This document shows positions 34,493 through 42,750 of a stretch of DNA of 64,000 bases, piece by piece. Both the position numbers and the translations under genes were made by a program. Numbering within the stretch: the first letter of the stretch is position 1; the number at the start of each line of letters is the position of its first letter. The stretch is from Sporobacter sp942492735 (lineage in GTDB: Bacteria > Bacillota > Clostridia > Oscillospirales > Oscillospiraceae), in NCBI GenBank assembly GCA_942492735.1, contig OW818648.1, positions 1,488,001-1,552,000 on the forward strand, in the 5' to 3' direction. The notes below the pieces were generated by a model. That model was not told the origin of the DNA and ran no database searches. It saw nothing but the letters and a program-made list of their open reading frames with translations.

Positions 34493-35316
34493 TGGGTAAG
34501 AAGGTATTCGTCATCGATCTGGCCATTTGCAATGGCTGCCACACCTGCCAGTTCGCCTGCAAGGATGAGCACGTGGGCAACGACTGGACGCCGATCGCCA
34601 AACCGCAGCCTGAGATCGGACAGTTCTGGGTGAAGATGGACGAGAGGGTGCGCGGTACGGTGCCCAAGGTGAAAGTGTCCTATAGGCCGCACCTGTGCAT
34701 GCACTGCGACAAGGCTCCCTGCGTGGAGTCCTGTAAGGTCGAGGGCGCAATCTACAAGCGGGAAGATGGTTTGGTTATCGTCGACCCGGTGAAGTGCACC
34801 GGCTGCAGGAGCTGCGTCGATGCCTGCCCTTACACTGCGATTTACTTTAACGAGGATATGAACATCGCGCAGAAGTGTACGGGCTGTGCCCACCTCCTCG
34901 ACAACGGCTGGAGCGAGCCCAGGTGCGCCGATGCCTGTCCGACGCTGGCCCTCCGGTTCATGGATGAGGACGACGCGAAGGAATTGATTAAGTCCGCCGA
35001 GGTCTGGATGCCTGAGCTGAAGGACACGGTGCAGCCTCGGGTTTACTACCTCAACGTGCCGAAGAAGTTCATCGCGGGTACCCTCTACGAACCGGTGGAG
35101 GAAGAGGTCGTCATCGGCGCTACCTGCACCCTCACCGAAAAAAGTGGCGGTAAGGTATATACCGAATCCACTGATAACTATGGCGATTTCTGGTTCGAAG
35201 GACTGAGTGACAGCAAGTTCAAGCTGGAGATCAAAACGAGCGGTAAGGTCAAGGTCTTCGACGAGCTTGATACCGCCGCTGCCGATATCAACCTGGGAGA
35301 TATACCTCTTACATAG
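34492..35316 (+). CDS. Iron-sulfur small subunit with C-terminal beta-barrel (CnaB/transthyretin-like) domain
   Basis: 274 residues. Four complete cysteine motifs are seen: CNGCHTCQFAC, CMHCDKAPCVESC, CTGCRSCVDAC and CTGCAHLLDNGWSEPRCADAC. That is 16 cysteines, enough for four 4Fe-4S clusters of the DmsB type. From about residue 195 a beta domain follows (IAGTLYEPVEEEVVIGA ... STDNYGDFWFEGL), as in the transhydroxylase small subunit. ATG 34492 overlaps the TAA of the large subunit by one base; an upstream GTG at 34468 is less likely. It passes electrons to or from the Mo site. The large GC content is shared with its partner. Confidence 0.85.
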   Translation: MGKKVFVIDLAICNGCHTCQFACKDEHVGNDWTPIAKPQPEIGQFWVKMDERVRGTVPKVKVSYRPHLCMHCDKAPCVESCKVEGAIYKREDGLVIVDPVKCTGCRSCVDACPYTAIYFNEDMNIAQKCTGCAHLLDNGWSEPRCADACPTLALRFMDEDDAKELIKSAEVWMPELKDTVQPRVYYLNVPKKFIAGTLYEPVEEEVVIGATCTLTEKSGGKVYTESTDNYGDFWFEGLSDSKFKLEIKTSGKVKVFDELDTAAADINLGDIPLT

Positions 35317-35333
35317 CCGATAGGACGCAGCAT

Positions 35334-35376
35334 AGCAACTGGCCCTGTAATCGTTGTGATTACAGGGCCAGTTGCT
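35334..35376. terminator. Long hairpin after the molybdoenzyme operon
   Basis: A perfect 19-bp stem (AGCAACTGGCCCTGTAATC and complement) with a five-base loop lies 18 bases after the stop. No clear T run follows on either strand, so it may be a stabiliser or weak terminator for the converging genes. Confidence 0.6.
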
Positions 35377-35410
35377 GTATCGGCAAGCTTATAGTGACTT
35401 AAACAATTGA

Positions 35411-35974
35411 TTATGACTCGCGGCCGGCATCAAAAGCTCTGCCGATTAGACTGCCAATTCCATAGTAGCTCCCGTTGTCAGTCGAAAAAATCAACGGTTT
35501 TATTTGTTCGATGAAGGACTGTCCGCTTTCTCCAATGGAATCATCGATTTTGACGTCCAGTACTTCGCCTATAAACTGAGTATGGAGTCCGATTTCAACG
35601 ATGTTTATGATTTTACACTCCAGATTTATCGGAAATTCCTCTATATAAGGCGCATCGACGAGGCTGCTTTTAACCGGTGTCAGACCGGTATGCGCGAATT
35701 TGTCTTCATTTCTTCCTGATGCAAAGCCGAAATAATCCGCTTCCTTAATATATTTCTCGGAAGGTATACTTATTGTAAAAGCTCTTTTTAGCATCAGGCT
35801 GCCATGTGTATAAGTCGCCTTGCGTAATGAAATTGCGACACAAGGCGGCGCCGAGCAGCAAACACCGCTCCAGGCAGCCGTCATGGCGTTTGGTGAACCC
35901 TTATCATCGTAAGTACATACGACTAATACCGGCGTGGGATAGAGTAAAGTTTTTGCACCCAAACTTTTTTTCAT
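35411..35974 (-). CDS. Flavin reductase-like FMN-binding protein (DIM6/NTAB family)
   Basis: 187 residues. The split-barrel flavin fold is indicated by LLYPTPVLVVCTYDDKGSPNAMTAAWSGVCC, then PPCVAISLRKATYTHG and FTISIPSEKYIKEADYFG. These proteins bind FMN and act as flavin or small electron-carrier reductases. It converges on the molybdoenzyme operon, so a functional link is possible but not indicated by co-transcription. GAGGTG lies six bases before ATG 35974. Confidence 0.83.
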   Translation of the reverse strand: MKKSLGAKTLLYPTPVLVVCTYDDKGSPNAMTAAWSGVCCSAPPCVAISLRKATYTHGSLMLKRAFTISIPSEKYIKEADYFGFASGRNEDKFAHTGLTPVKSSLVDAPYIEEFPINLECKIINIVEIGLHTQFIGEVLDVKIDDSIGESGQSFIEQIKPLIFSTDNGSYYGIGSLIGRAFDAGRES

Positions 35975-36205
35975 TTATTTCACCTCAACTAATATCAATG
36001 AATGACCTCATCATACAACAAAGCATCATATGTTGCCATATAAATCGATGAGACCAGACAGCGACAGCGAAAAGCATCCTGTTTACATTTGAATAAATTT
36101 AACAGGTAACGGAAAACCTTTGAAAAGAGTGTGTCGTTTCAATATTCGTACATATTGGCGGCTTGGATGCTATGTTAGCAAAACAGATATATAAGAGAGC
36201 GGATT

Positions 36206-36700
36206 ATGATACTACTAATTGTCGCTGGATATATAACAAGTTGCTACAAATGGGGTGCTTGGAGACGTTGGGGTGATTTCTACAGCACTATTCTATATGT
36301 TATAATAGGCGACCTAGCTTATCAGTTTGTTTTTAGGAATTACAAGCTCTGGACGTACACCGGTCTATTGGGACACACGTACACGTCGCTTATAATAACT
36401 TTTATTGTATTCCCACCGGCTATTATTCTGTATCTTACGCATTTTCCTTCTGGTTTTTTCAAACAGGCGTTATATGTCGTCGCTTGGGCTATTGTAAACA
36501 CCCTTATTGAGCTAGCCTCATGTATAACGAACGGCTTGCTCTATGAACATAACTGGTGCCTACTCTGGTCTTTTGTGTTATTCGGTATTGCCTTTATTCT
36601 TATCCGGCTTCACTACAAGAAACCACTATTGGTATGGCCAATATCACTCGCCTGTGGGGCTGCATGTTCCATCATATTTGGTCTTCCTCCTCTTGAATGA
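36206..36700 (+). CDS. CBO0543-family integral membrane protein
   Basis: 164 residues with four to five helices. The pattern RRWGDFYSTILYVIIGDLAYQF, FPPAIILYLTHFPSG, and LRLHYKKPL-like ending (IRLHYKKPLLVWP) matches the CBO0543 family, widespread in spore-forming Firmicutes and of unknown role. The ribosome site is modest (GAGAGCGGA). It is single between convergent and divergent neighbours. Confidence 0.75.
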   Translation: MILLIVAGYITSCYKWGAWRRWGDFYSTILYVIIGDLAYQFVFRNYKLWTYTGLLGHTYTSLIITFIVFPPAIILYLTHFPSGFFKQALYVVAWAIVNTLIELASCITNGLLYEHNWCLLWSFVLFGIAFILIRLHYKKPLLVWPISLACGAACSIIFGLPPLE

Positions 36701-36795
36701 GTCAAAGGGAAGAAGACCGACAGAAACCAACGGTTTCTCCTAGAAGGTTTTGTGATCCGAAGTCAGACGAAGTATAGCAAAGTTTGACGCTGCTT

Positions 36796-37827
36796 TTATT
36801 CGGGTTGCGACGCAGGATGAGCTGGCGCAGGCGCGCTTAATGCGATGTTTGACCATTCGGAGGTGTTGCATTGTCCGTCATTGTTGGTACCAATAGTAAT
36901 CACTGTTCCATAATCCGTTAATGCTGCGATGTGCGTATAACCAGCTGCAACAGCGACGACATAATTCCAGTCGGCAACATTATAGGGCGTAAATTTCGTT
37001 AAATTTGTTTCTGTATTATTTTCGGAATAAGTTCCAAAGACCTCTGATGTGCCGTCTATTTTCAATCCGACGACTGGATATCCAGCAGAAATTGCAGCGA
37101 TATCCGACCAGCCGGACACTTCTCCTTGCCGAAGTTCATCTTCTCCCACAAACAGAACCCGGCCATCCTTTGACACCCCCGCGGTACAGAACGACCCGGC
37201 TGATACGGCGGCAACATCCTCCCATTCCGATACATCACATTCACCGTAAATATTCGAACCAACGGCTAAAACCGATCCATCGGCACTCAGACCCGCGGTA
37301 TGCGTTTCGCCGGCTGAGATACTTGTAATATTGGCCCATTCCGACACGCTGCATTGTCCGCTTACATTGATGCCTGTGGCGACAACTGAACCGTCTTTTT
37401 TAAGGCCGACTGTATGATTCCCTCCTGCAGATATATGAACGATATTCGTCCATTCCGTAACATTGCACTGACCGTGCTCATTATTACCTGCAGCAATGAC
37501 TGTACCGTCGTTCTTTAGTCCTACCGCGTGTTTTTCGCCCGCTGATACGGCAATTATACCTGCCCATTCGGATACGTTGCATTGCCCGTCAGAGTTGTTA
37601 CCCGTAGCCAATACTGTGCAATCCGTCTTAAGACCGATTGTGAAGTCACATCCTGCAGCGATAGTTGTACTCTGATGCTTCCCTATAACAAGTTTATTTA
37701 CTTGTGTATCAGAGGATGTATCAGAAATATTGCTGTCAGAAACATTCGATTCGCTATTGCACCCGGCTATTCCTGAAACAGTGAGAATTATTACCATAAG
37801 TGAGCAAAGGTGCTTGATCCTGATCAT
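36796..37827 (-). CDS. Lipoprotein with RCC1-like beta-propeller repeats
   Basis: 343 residues. The lipobox is GIAGC (Cys about 23). About seven repeats of roughly 39 residues follow. Each has the pattern HTVGLK-x-DGTV-x-A-x-GNN, then GQCNVSEW, then I-x-ISAG. This is the RCC1/BLIP-II fold, a seven-bladed propeller that binds proteins. In bacteria such lipoproteins are surface-exposed; beta-lactamase-inhibitory BLIP-II is a known relative. One blade (around GEDELRQGEVSGW) is diverged. GGAGGGAG precedes ATG 37827. It stands alone. Confidence 0.82.
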   Translation of the reverse strand: MIRIKHLCSLMVIILTVSGIAGCNSESNVSDSNISDTSSDTQVNKLVIGKHQSTTIAAGCDFTIGLKTDCTVLATGNNSDGQCNVSEWAGIIAVSAGEKHAVGLKNDGTVIAAGNNEHGQCNVTEWTNIVHISAGGNHTVGLKKDGSVVATGINVSGQCSVSEWANITSISAGETHTAGLSADGSVLAVGSNIYGECDVSEWEDVAAVSAGSFCTAGVSKDGRVLFVGEDELRQGEVSGWSDIAAISAGYPVVGLKIDGTSEVFGTYSENNTETNLTKFTPYNVADWNYVVAVAAGYTHIAALTDYGTVITIGTNNDGQCNTSEWSNIALSAPAPAHPASQPE

Positions 37828-37924
37828 AATAATCTCCCTCCATCAAGCGTGTTAATACAGAAAAAGCTTATTAAGAATTGCTTAATTATTCGAGGTGAAT
37901 TATATCAGAAGCATCCGTTTCCGG

Positions 37925-38374
37925 TTACTTATAGGCCCCGCCGATATATTCCGGCCCGACCAAAATCGAAAAATGGAAAATTGGGCGGTCGACGCGCTTG
38001 ATGGACAGCGGCATATGTCTCATATTGGCGGGTAAATAGATCATGGAGGTACGCGTAATTTTATGCACTTCGCCCTCAATAGTTACCTCAAGCTCAGCGT
38101 TGAGGTTATACGGGTCATCGGGGTTGCTTCCGAAGAAACCAATTAATTCGTCGTAATCATGCGCATGCTCTTCAAAAACGGGATCCTTTTCTGGCACTGC
38201 ATGATACCAGGCTGTATTCATCTGGAAGGCACCCTCGAGAACGTTGTTATCCAGCCAGAGGATACGGTTTGCAAATTTTTTGTACATTTCACGGAACTCA
38301 GGAGTTCCTGCCTGTGGATCCTTTAAATCTTGAATGATATATTTTCCGTAATTGCCCTCAGTATTGTTTAACAT
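37925..38374 (-). CDS. Cupin-fold protein of unknown substrate
   Basis: 149 residues. A cupin barrel is suggested by EEHAHDYDELIGFFGSNPDD with histidines at the metal-site spacing, then LEVTIEGEVHKI and YLPANMRHMPLSI with a further histidine. The metal and substrate are not predictable; similar proteins are uncharacterised. AAAGGA lies ten bases before ATG 38374. It has its own promoter and sits between the RCC1 lipoprotein and a small membrane protein. Confidence 0.72.
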   Translation of the reverse strand: MLNNTEGNYGKYIIQDLKDPQAGTPEFREMYKKFANRILWLDNNVLEGAFQMNTAWYHAVPEKDPVFEEHAHDYDELIGFFGSNPDDPYNLNAELEVTIEGEVHKITRTSMIYLPANMRHMPLSIKRVDRPIFHFSILVGPEYIGGAYK

Positions 38375-38501
38375 AATAATAATCCTTTCATAACTTGATA
38401 ATTATTGCCAACATAATAATAGACAACTGCAAACAAAGAAACCCTTTTGAATACATATTAAACCGTGACCTAATTTGTTTACTTGAATCTCCTCATACTG
38501 T

Positions 38502-38529
38502 ATTATATACCCATTTGTGTTTCATACAA
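38502..38529 (-). promoter_or_regulatory. Promoter of the cupin gene
   Basis: On the minus strand TTGTAT (38524-38529) and TATAAT (38502-38507) are separated by 16 bases, giving a leader of about 125 bases. The rest of the spacer 38375-38741 is AT-rich, with no other clear feature. Confidence 0.55.
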
Positions 38530-38741
38530 CAAGTTATTTGGGGTATTTTGTAAAGTATGTTGTATATATAGAAATCTTTAGCGCTGCAACTCATGAGAAG
38601 AGTGCGCTTTTCAGATTGCCCTGACGTATGATTTGATTGATATAATTCCCTTTATAACCTATAATTAGGATAACGCACAAGGCGCGATGATCAGCGCATG
38701 TATGATTATTTTGCTGGCGAATATGTAAATAGGGAGGATAT

Positions 38742-39025
38742 ATGATGGATAAACTGACATACATACTTATAACGTATTCTTTTCCTTGGCGCTTATCTTG
38801 TTCGGAATAGTAAATATGCTTCTCGCCTATGGTAATAAATCAAACAGATACTCCATGATGATTGTCCTGGGTGCAACCTGCGTTTTATGGCTGACAAGAT
38901 TAATCTTTCAGATTATTTATCCGCAGGGTTCAATAAACCCATTTCTGCAGTACGGCATGCTAGCCGCATTTGTTGGGGTCTTTCTGTGTTACTTTATTTC
39001 GCTTTGCATGATTGTTGTTAAATAG
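38742..39025 (+). pseudogene. Small membrane protein gene with an apparent frameshift
   Basis: AGGAGG precedes ATG 38742 (and ATG 38745), giving MMDKLTYI before the frame closes at about 38810. From about 38768 another frame reads YNVFFSLALILFGIVNMLLAYGN and continues to a stop at 39023-39025. The joined product of about 93 residues has three helices and reads as one protein. A two-base difference near 38765-38767 would restore it. It is either a decayed gene or a sequence error. An alternative is internal initiation at TTG 38786, which lacks a ribosome site. Confidence 0.6.
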
Positions 39026-39160
39026 TTTTCAGTTTACACGATAGAGTTATAAATACGCTATGTATCGCGGAACAGCGAAGTGGACTTGCCGCTCTGCCAA
39101 AAAAGGTCGGGCGTTTAATATAAGGACGGTAAATCGGGTCGGCGCCGGGTAATTATTAAC

Positions 39161-40411
39161 CTAAAACTTCCCGTACTCCAATGTTGCTTCATGCCATGCC
39201 CTCATCGCTTCGGGCGAAACAACGTCAAGAGCCGTGGAGTTGCTCATGATAAAGCCGCCGCCGGGCGCACAGATGTCCATGATTCTTTTTGTTTCATCCT
39301 CGATTTTTAAGACATTACTCTGCATTAAAAGAGACGTGGGCATACCGCCGCCGATGCAGGCGTAGTTGCCGAGTACTTTCTTGGAGCGGACAAAATCCAC
39401 ATCCTCAAAGCAATAGATAACCTTGCCTTTTTCTACGTCCGTCAGGGTTTCCAGCCTGGTATCATATTTACCCTCGCAAAAGACGATCGGCGTCATATCC
39501 GCTGCAATAACCGCGTCTATCAGGCGCTTCACCGTTGGCCAGTAATGCTTATTGTAGTTTTTAACCGACATGAAATTATCCATACCGCAGTGCAGCGGAA
39601 TAAAGACATACTGGGCGTGCTGCATCTTGGCATTTGCAATGCCGGCAGGAATCGTCACATCTCCCAAACGGGATACGGCCTCGTCGAGGCGCTCCGGATC
39701 TGTTGTGATATCCATACAAGCCTGAATCAGACCGCGCAGGTTGTCCGCAAAATCATCGAACGGCGCCAGCATAACCGCGCTGCCGAAGGTGGGATATCCC
39801 ATTTCGATCACCATGAACGTCAGCTTCATAACGTCCGCTAAATTCTTCATGACCAGCTCGCCTGTTTCCGCCATGCATCTCAAAGCTTGCGCCACCGGAG
39901 GGATACCGACGCCCGCAAATCCGAAGATGGCATGCCCGCACAGAGCGTAGGGATTCAGCATCGCGAGCGGCTCCAGTGCCTTATACTTTTTTGGCAGAAC
40001 CTTTGTCAGAATAAACAGGCTCGGATCCTTGAGATATGTATCATAGTCGTCATCGGTAATATACTCATGATCGACGTACTGATATGGCGTGTTGTCAGGG
40101 AGGTTGAAATATTCCCCCGGCCAACGCGCAGCGTTATGCCCGATTCTTTCCATGGCGTCGATTGGGAAAAAGCACAGGTCATAAAAGAGATCTGGGTTGT
40201 AATCCCGCAGATACTTGATCAAAGGTTCTTTCAAGGACATGATGTTCGTCATGGCCTCTTTCGTCGTTACACCATAATGATAGGCGTAAAAATTGTTGTG
40301 CGACGGCATAAAAGGCACTCTGTCGCCCTCTTGCAAGCCTACGGCTGTCTGTACTCTGATGTTTCTTATAGCGATCGGCGGTAACTGTGGAGCGCCTGTT
40401 GATTTATCCAT
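39161..40411 (-). CDS. Uroporphyrinogen decarboxylase (URO-D) family protein, probable methyltransferase type
   Basis: 416 residues, longer than true HemE (about 350) and lacking the HemE signature at the N-terminus. It carries FIPLHCGMDNFMS, IVFCEGKYDTRLE and ACIGGGMPTSLLMQ, which give thiol/imidazole ligands of the kind that bind zinc in methylcobamide:CoM or corrinoid methyltransferases (MtaA/CmuA-like). The true substrate is unknown and no corrinoid protein is adjacent. GGAGG precedes ATG 40411. It is divergent from a PucR-type regulator, which probably controls it. Confidence 0.8.
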   Translation of the reverse strand: MDKSTGAPQLPPIAIRNIRVQTAVGLQEGDRVPFMPSHNNFYAYHYGVTTKEAMTNIMSLKEPLIKYLRDYNPDLFYDLCFFPIDAMERIGHNAARWPGEYFNLPDNTPYQYVDHEYITDDDYDTYLKDPSLFILTKVLPKKYKALEPLAMLNPYALCGHAIFGFAGVGIPPVAQALRCMAETGELVMKNLADVMKLTFMVIEMGYPTFGSAVMLAPFDDFADNLRGLIQACMDITTDPERLDEAVSRLGDVTIPAGIANAKMQHAQYVFIPLHCGMDNFMSVKNYNKHYWPTVKRLIDAVIAADMTPIVFCEGKYDTRLETLTDVEKGKVIYCFEDVDFVRSKKVLGNYACIGGGMPTSLLMQSNVLKIEDETKRIMDICAPGGGFIMSNSTALDVVSPEAMRAWHEATLEYGKF

Positions 40412-40505
40412 ATATCAAAACCTCCAATTTCTCTGGTGATCAAACTATTTTTCAGTATATCGAACAAAAGGATGCAATAGAATGTCCCTTTTGTTTAAAT
40501 CGTGT

Positions 40506-40542
40506 TTGACTTAAACAGGGGTGATTTGTATACTGTATACAA
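40506..40542 (+). promoter_or_regulatory. Promoter and operator of the PucR-type regulator
   Basis: TTGACT (40506-40511) and TATACT (40529-40534) are separated by 17 bases. A perfect 17-base palindrome, TTGTATACTGTATACAA (40526-40542), covers the -10 box. A second inverted repeat (TGTTTAA ... TTAAACA) spans the -35 region. This suggests autoregulation and control of the divergent URO-D gene. Confidence 0.65.
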
Positions 40543-40563
40543 GTACACGTGAGGGGATATGTC

Positions 40564-42027
40564 ATGAAACTCAGTATGTGGATAATCGGGAACTGGCTCG
40601 ACGAGTACCAGCCTGAGAGCCTGATAAAGAAAGGCGCTCAGGTAATTAAAAATGTGCGCTATTTTTCCGAGAGCGCCGATTTCGATCACGATTACGTTTA
40701 TGTAGGCTACAGCAAGGATTTTTTCAGAAGCGACAGTCATAATGTCATCTGTGTCAGCGCTTCAGATATAGTGCTGTTACAAACGGATGATGTTTATGAG
40801 GTTTTCAACAAAATACTCCGGATATTTGAATTCTATAATTCGTGGGAAATGTCCATGATAGAACTGATTGATTCCGGAGCGACACTTCAGGAACTGCTCG
40901 ATGCGAGTAGGGATGTGTTCCAATACCCTCTCGTGATTACAGATGCAAGCCATCAGCCGCTGGCTATCTATTTTCCCGACGATTATTCCAATGACGAATT
41001 CGAAAATTATCGAGGAATTCAGTTGAATATCCCGTTGGAAATATTGACAATAATGAACCAAGAGCTTATGCAAAACATAAAGGAAAGGTCAGCCTATTTG
41101 GCCCGAACAAAAGCCTTTAGCCGACCCGGAATCATAAAGAACCTTTATAGAAAAGGCGAGCTTATCGGATGGTTTGTCATTCTTGATATCATTGATGAAA
41201 ATTATGAAAGACTGCTGCAGCTCTGCGATACCTTTGGCCGTTTGATTGAATTCTGGTTTCGAGCAAATCAGGAAAATAATGTGTTGGCCTCACAGTCGGA
41301 TCTATTCTTAGATATCCTAACGGGAAAGGAATCCGACCGAAGCAGAATTATATCAAGACTGCAGGCCGTCGGATGGCTGCAAGAAGACGAAAAGGTCGTT
41401 ATTCAGGTTTGTGTAAGTTCTGAAAACGACCCGGCATTCTTTACACTAAAAAAAGTAATCCCACAGACTTTTTCAGGCTGTTATGTTATTTCATACATGT
41501 CTCAACTCGTGCTTATCGCAAATTTACGTCTAATCAGTGAAAAAAGCATGAATGAACTCCTTGTAGATGTTCTAAATCGAAGTCAGACATACTGTGGTAT
41601 CAGCTATAAGTTTACGAATATGCTGAAGCTCCAAAAATATTTTCGTCAGGCGGAAATCGCTGCGATATACGGCACTAAAAAACCAGGTGCGCTTAATTAC
41701 TGCGAAGAGTACGCGATGGATTACCTTAAGGATGTCATCCGGGATAATTTGACTACCGATATCAGGCATCCGGCACTTAAAATCCTTAAGCAATATGATT
41801 CTAACAACAATACGGAGTACTATAAAACTTTGATGGAGTACTTGTTAAATGAAAGGGATCAACGAAAAACGGCCAAGATGCTTTGTGTTCATAGAAACAC
41901 GCTAGTCTACCGTGTTAACAGGATAGAAGAGATATTGGGTCTGGACTTAGATAATGCATCTCTAAGAAACCACTTATTAATGTCAAATTTTATCGGAGAT
42001 CCGGAGAAGACTGCAATAAATCATTGA
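40564..42027 (+). CDS. PucR/CdaR-type transcriptional regulator
   Basis: 487 residues. The N-terminal ligand-sensing part covers about 300 residues (ELIDSGATLQELLDASRD ... PLVITDASHQPLAIYFPDD). The C-terminal PucR helix-turn-helix reads DQRKTAKMLCVHRNTLVYRVNRIEEILG, the classic family ending. Such proteins control small metabolic operons in response to a substrate. I chose ATG 40564 (GAGGGG seven bases upstream) over GTG 40549. It is divergent from the URO-D family gene; the palindrome in its promoter is its likely binding site. Confidence 0.87.
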   Translation: MKLSMWIIGNWLDEYQPESLIKKGAQVIKNVRYFSESADFDHDYVYVGYSKDFFRSDSHNVICVSASDIVLLQTDDVYEVFNKILRIFEFYNSWEMSMIELIDSGATLQELLDASRDVFQYPLVITDASHQPLAIYFPDDYSNDEFENYRGIQLNIPLEILTIMNQELMQNIKERSAYLARTKAFSRPGIIKNLYRKGELIGWFVILDIIDENYERLLQLCDTFGRLIEFWFRANQENNVLASQSDLFLDILTGKESDRSRIISRLQAVGWLQEDEKVVIQVCVSSENDPAFFTLKKVIPQTFSGCYVISYMSQLVLIANLRLISEKSMNELLVDVLNRSQTYCGISYKFTNMLKLQKYFRQAEIAAIYGTKKPGALNYCEEYAMDYLKDVIRDNLTTDIRHPALKILKQYDSNNNTEYYKTLMEYLLNERDQRKTAKMLCVHRNTLVYRVNRIEEILGLDLDNASLRNHLLMSNFIGDPEKTAINH

Positions 42028-42032
42028 GCGGC

Positions 42033-42102
42033 AACCGCGGGGGACGGTTCTTGCGGCTTGTTCCACGTACAGTTATCACCACAAGAACCGTCCCCGCGGT
42101 TA
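42033..42102. repeat. Inverted repeat with ACCGTCCCC arms
   Basis: Arms of about 20 bp (AACCGCGGGGGACGGTTCTTG and its complement) flank a 28-base centre. It begins six bases after the PucR-type stop. Without a T run it is a repeat more than a terminator. It shares the ACCGTCCC core with repeats at 25620, 25675 and 31461. The stretch 42103-42231 is purine-rich with no gene. Confidence 0.7.
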
Positions 42103-42231
42103 GTCTATTGCAATTTATATTAGGCAGAGACAGTAAATCGTTATCATTCTTATTTTTTCTTTCTTATTTCTTATTTGGAAACGACGGTTTGAAAAGAAAA
42201 AAGAAAAGAGAAGAAATAAAAAATAAGAACA

Positions 42232-42279
42232 CCAAAAAGAAACGACGCTTTTCTTACGAAAACCGTCGTTTCTTTTTGG
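42232..42279 (-). terminator. Terminator of ssrA
   Basis: A 16-bp perfect stem (CCAAAAAGAAACGACG and complement) starts at the CCA end of tmRNA and ends in TTTTT on the minus strand. It overlaps the tmRNA 3' end by three bases. Confidence 0.85.
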
Positions 42280-42645
42280 TGGAGCTGGGGGGAGTTGAAC
42301 CCCCGTCCGAAAGCACTTTGACGCAAACTTCTCCGGGCGCAGACGGTTGTTGCGGGCTTAGCCTCAAGCTAAGTCCGGTTTCCTTGCCATGCTGCTAGCC
42401 GTCATGCGGCATGGTTCGGTAGCTTCATTGTTCATGGTGCGTGCAAAGCTTAACGCACTCACGGGCTCCACTAAGTCACGCCCTCATCCGGCTCGTGGAC
42501 CTTCCGGCGAGGACGAGTAGCACTAAGCGGCTACTAAATTAGTATTATTGTTGTTCTTTAATTTATAAAGATGCCGTTTTTAGGAGGGCGACGCCTCCGC
42601 CCGCTATTCCCGCCTCCACACCCCCGTCGAAACCGGTACAGCCCC
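42277..42645 (-). ncRNA. ssrA: tmRNA (ssrA)
   Basis: 369 bases. On the minus strand the 5' end is GGGGCTG and pairs with CAGCTCC next to the encoded ACCA at the 3' end. The conserved GGTTTCGACGGGG follows the acceptor arm, and the T-arm GGTTCAACTCC lies near the 3' end. The tag reading frame ends in KNNNNTNLVAA before TAG at 42525-42523, an Asn-rich tag with the usual hydrophobic end; I could not fix the resume codon with certainty. The RNA rescues stalled ribosomes together with SmpB, encoded upstream in the same cluster. An unusually good TATAAT lies about 45 bases upstream. Confidence 0.95.
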
Positions 42646-42750
42646 ATATAATGGAGCAAATACGCGTTTGTGCTGTCTGGAGACTTGATATACTCATATT
42701 ATATAGCAAATATGTGAGTAAATTATGAACGATTTTGTTTTTTTTAGCTG

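Noticed and set aside
42281..42320. tRNA-like T-arm sequence
   Set aside because: It is the 3' end of tmRNA; no separate tRNA can be folded around it.
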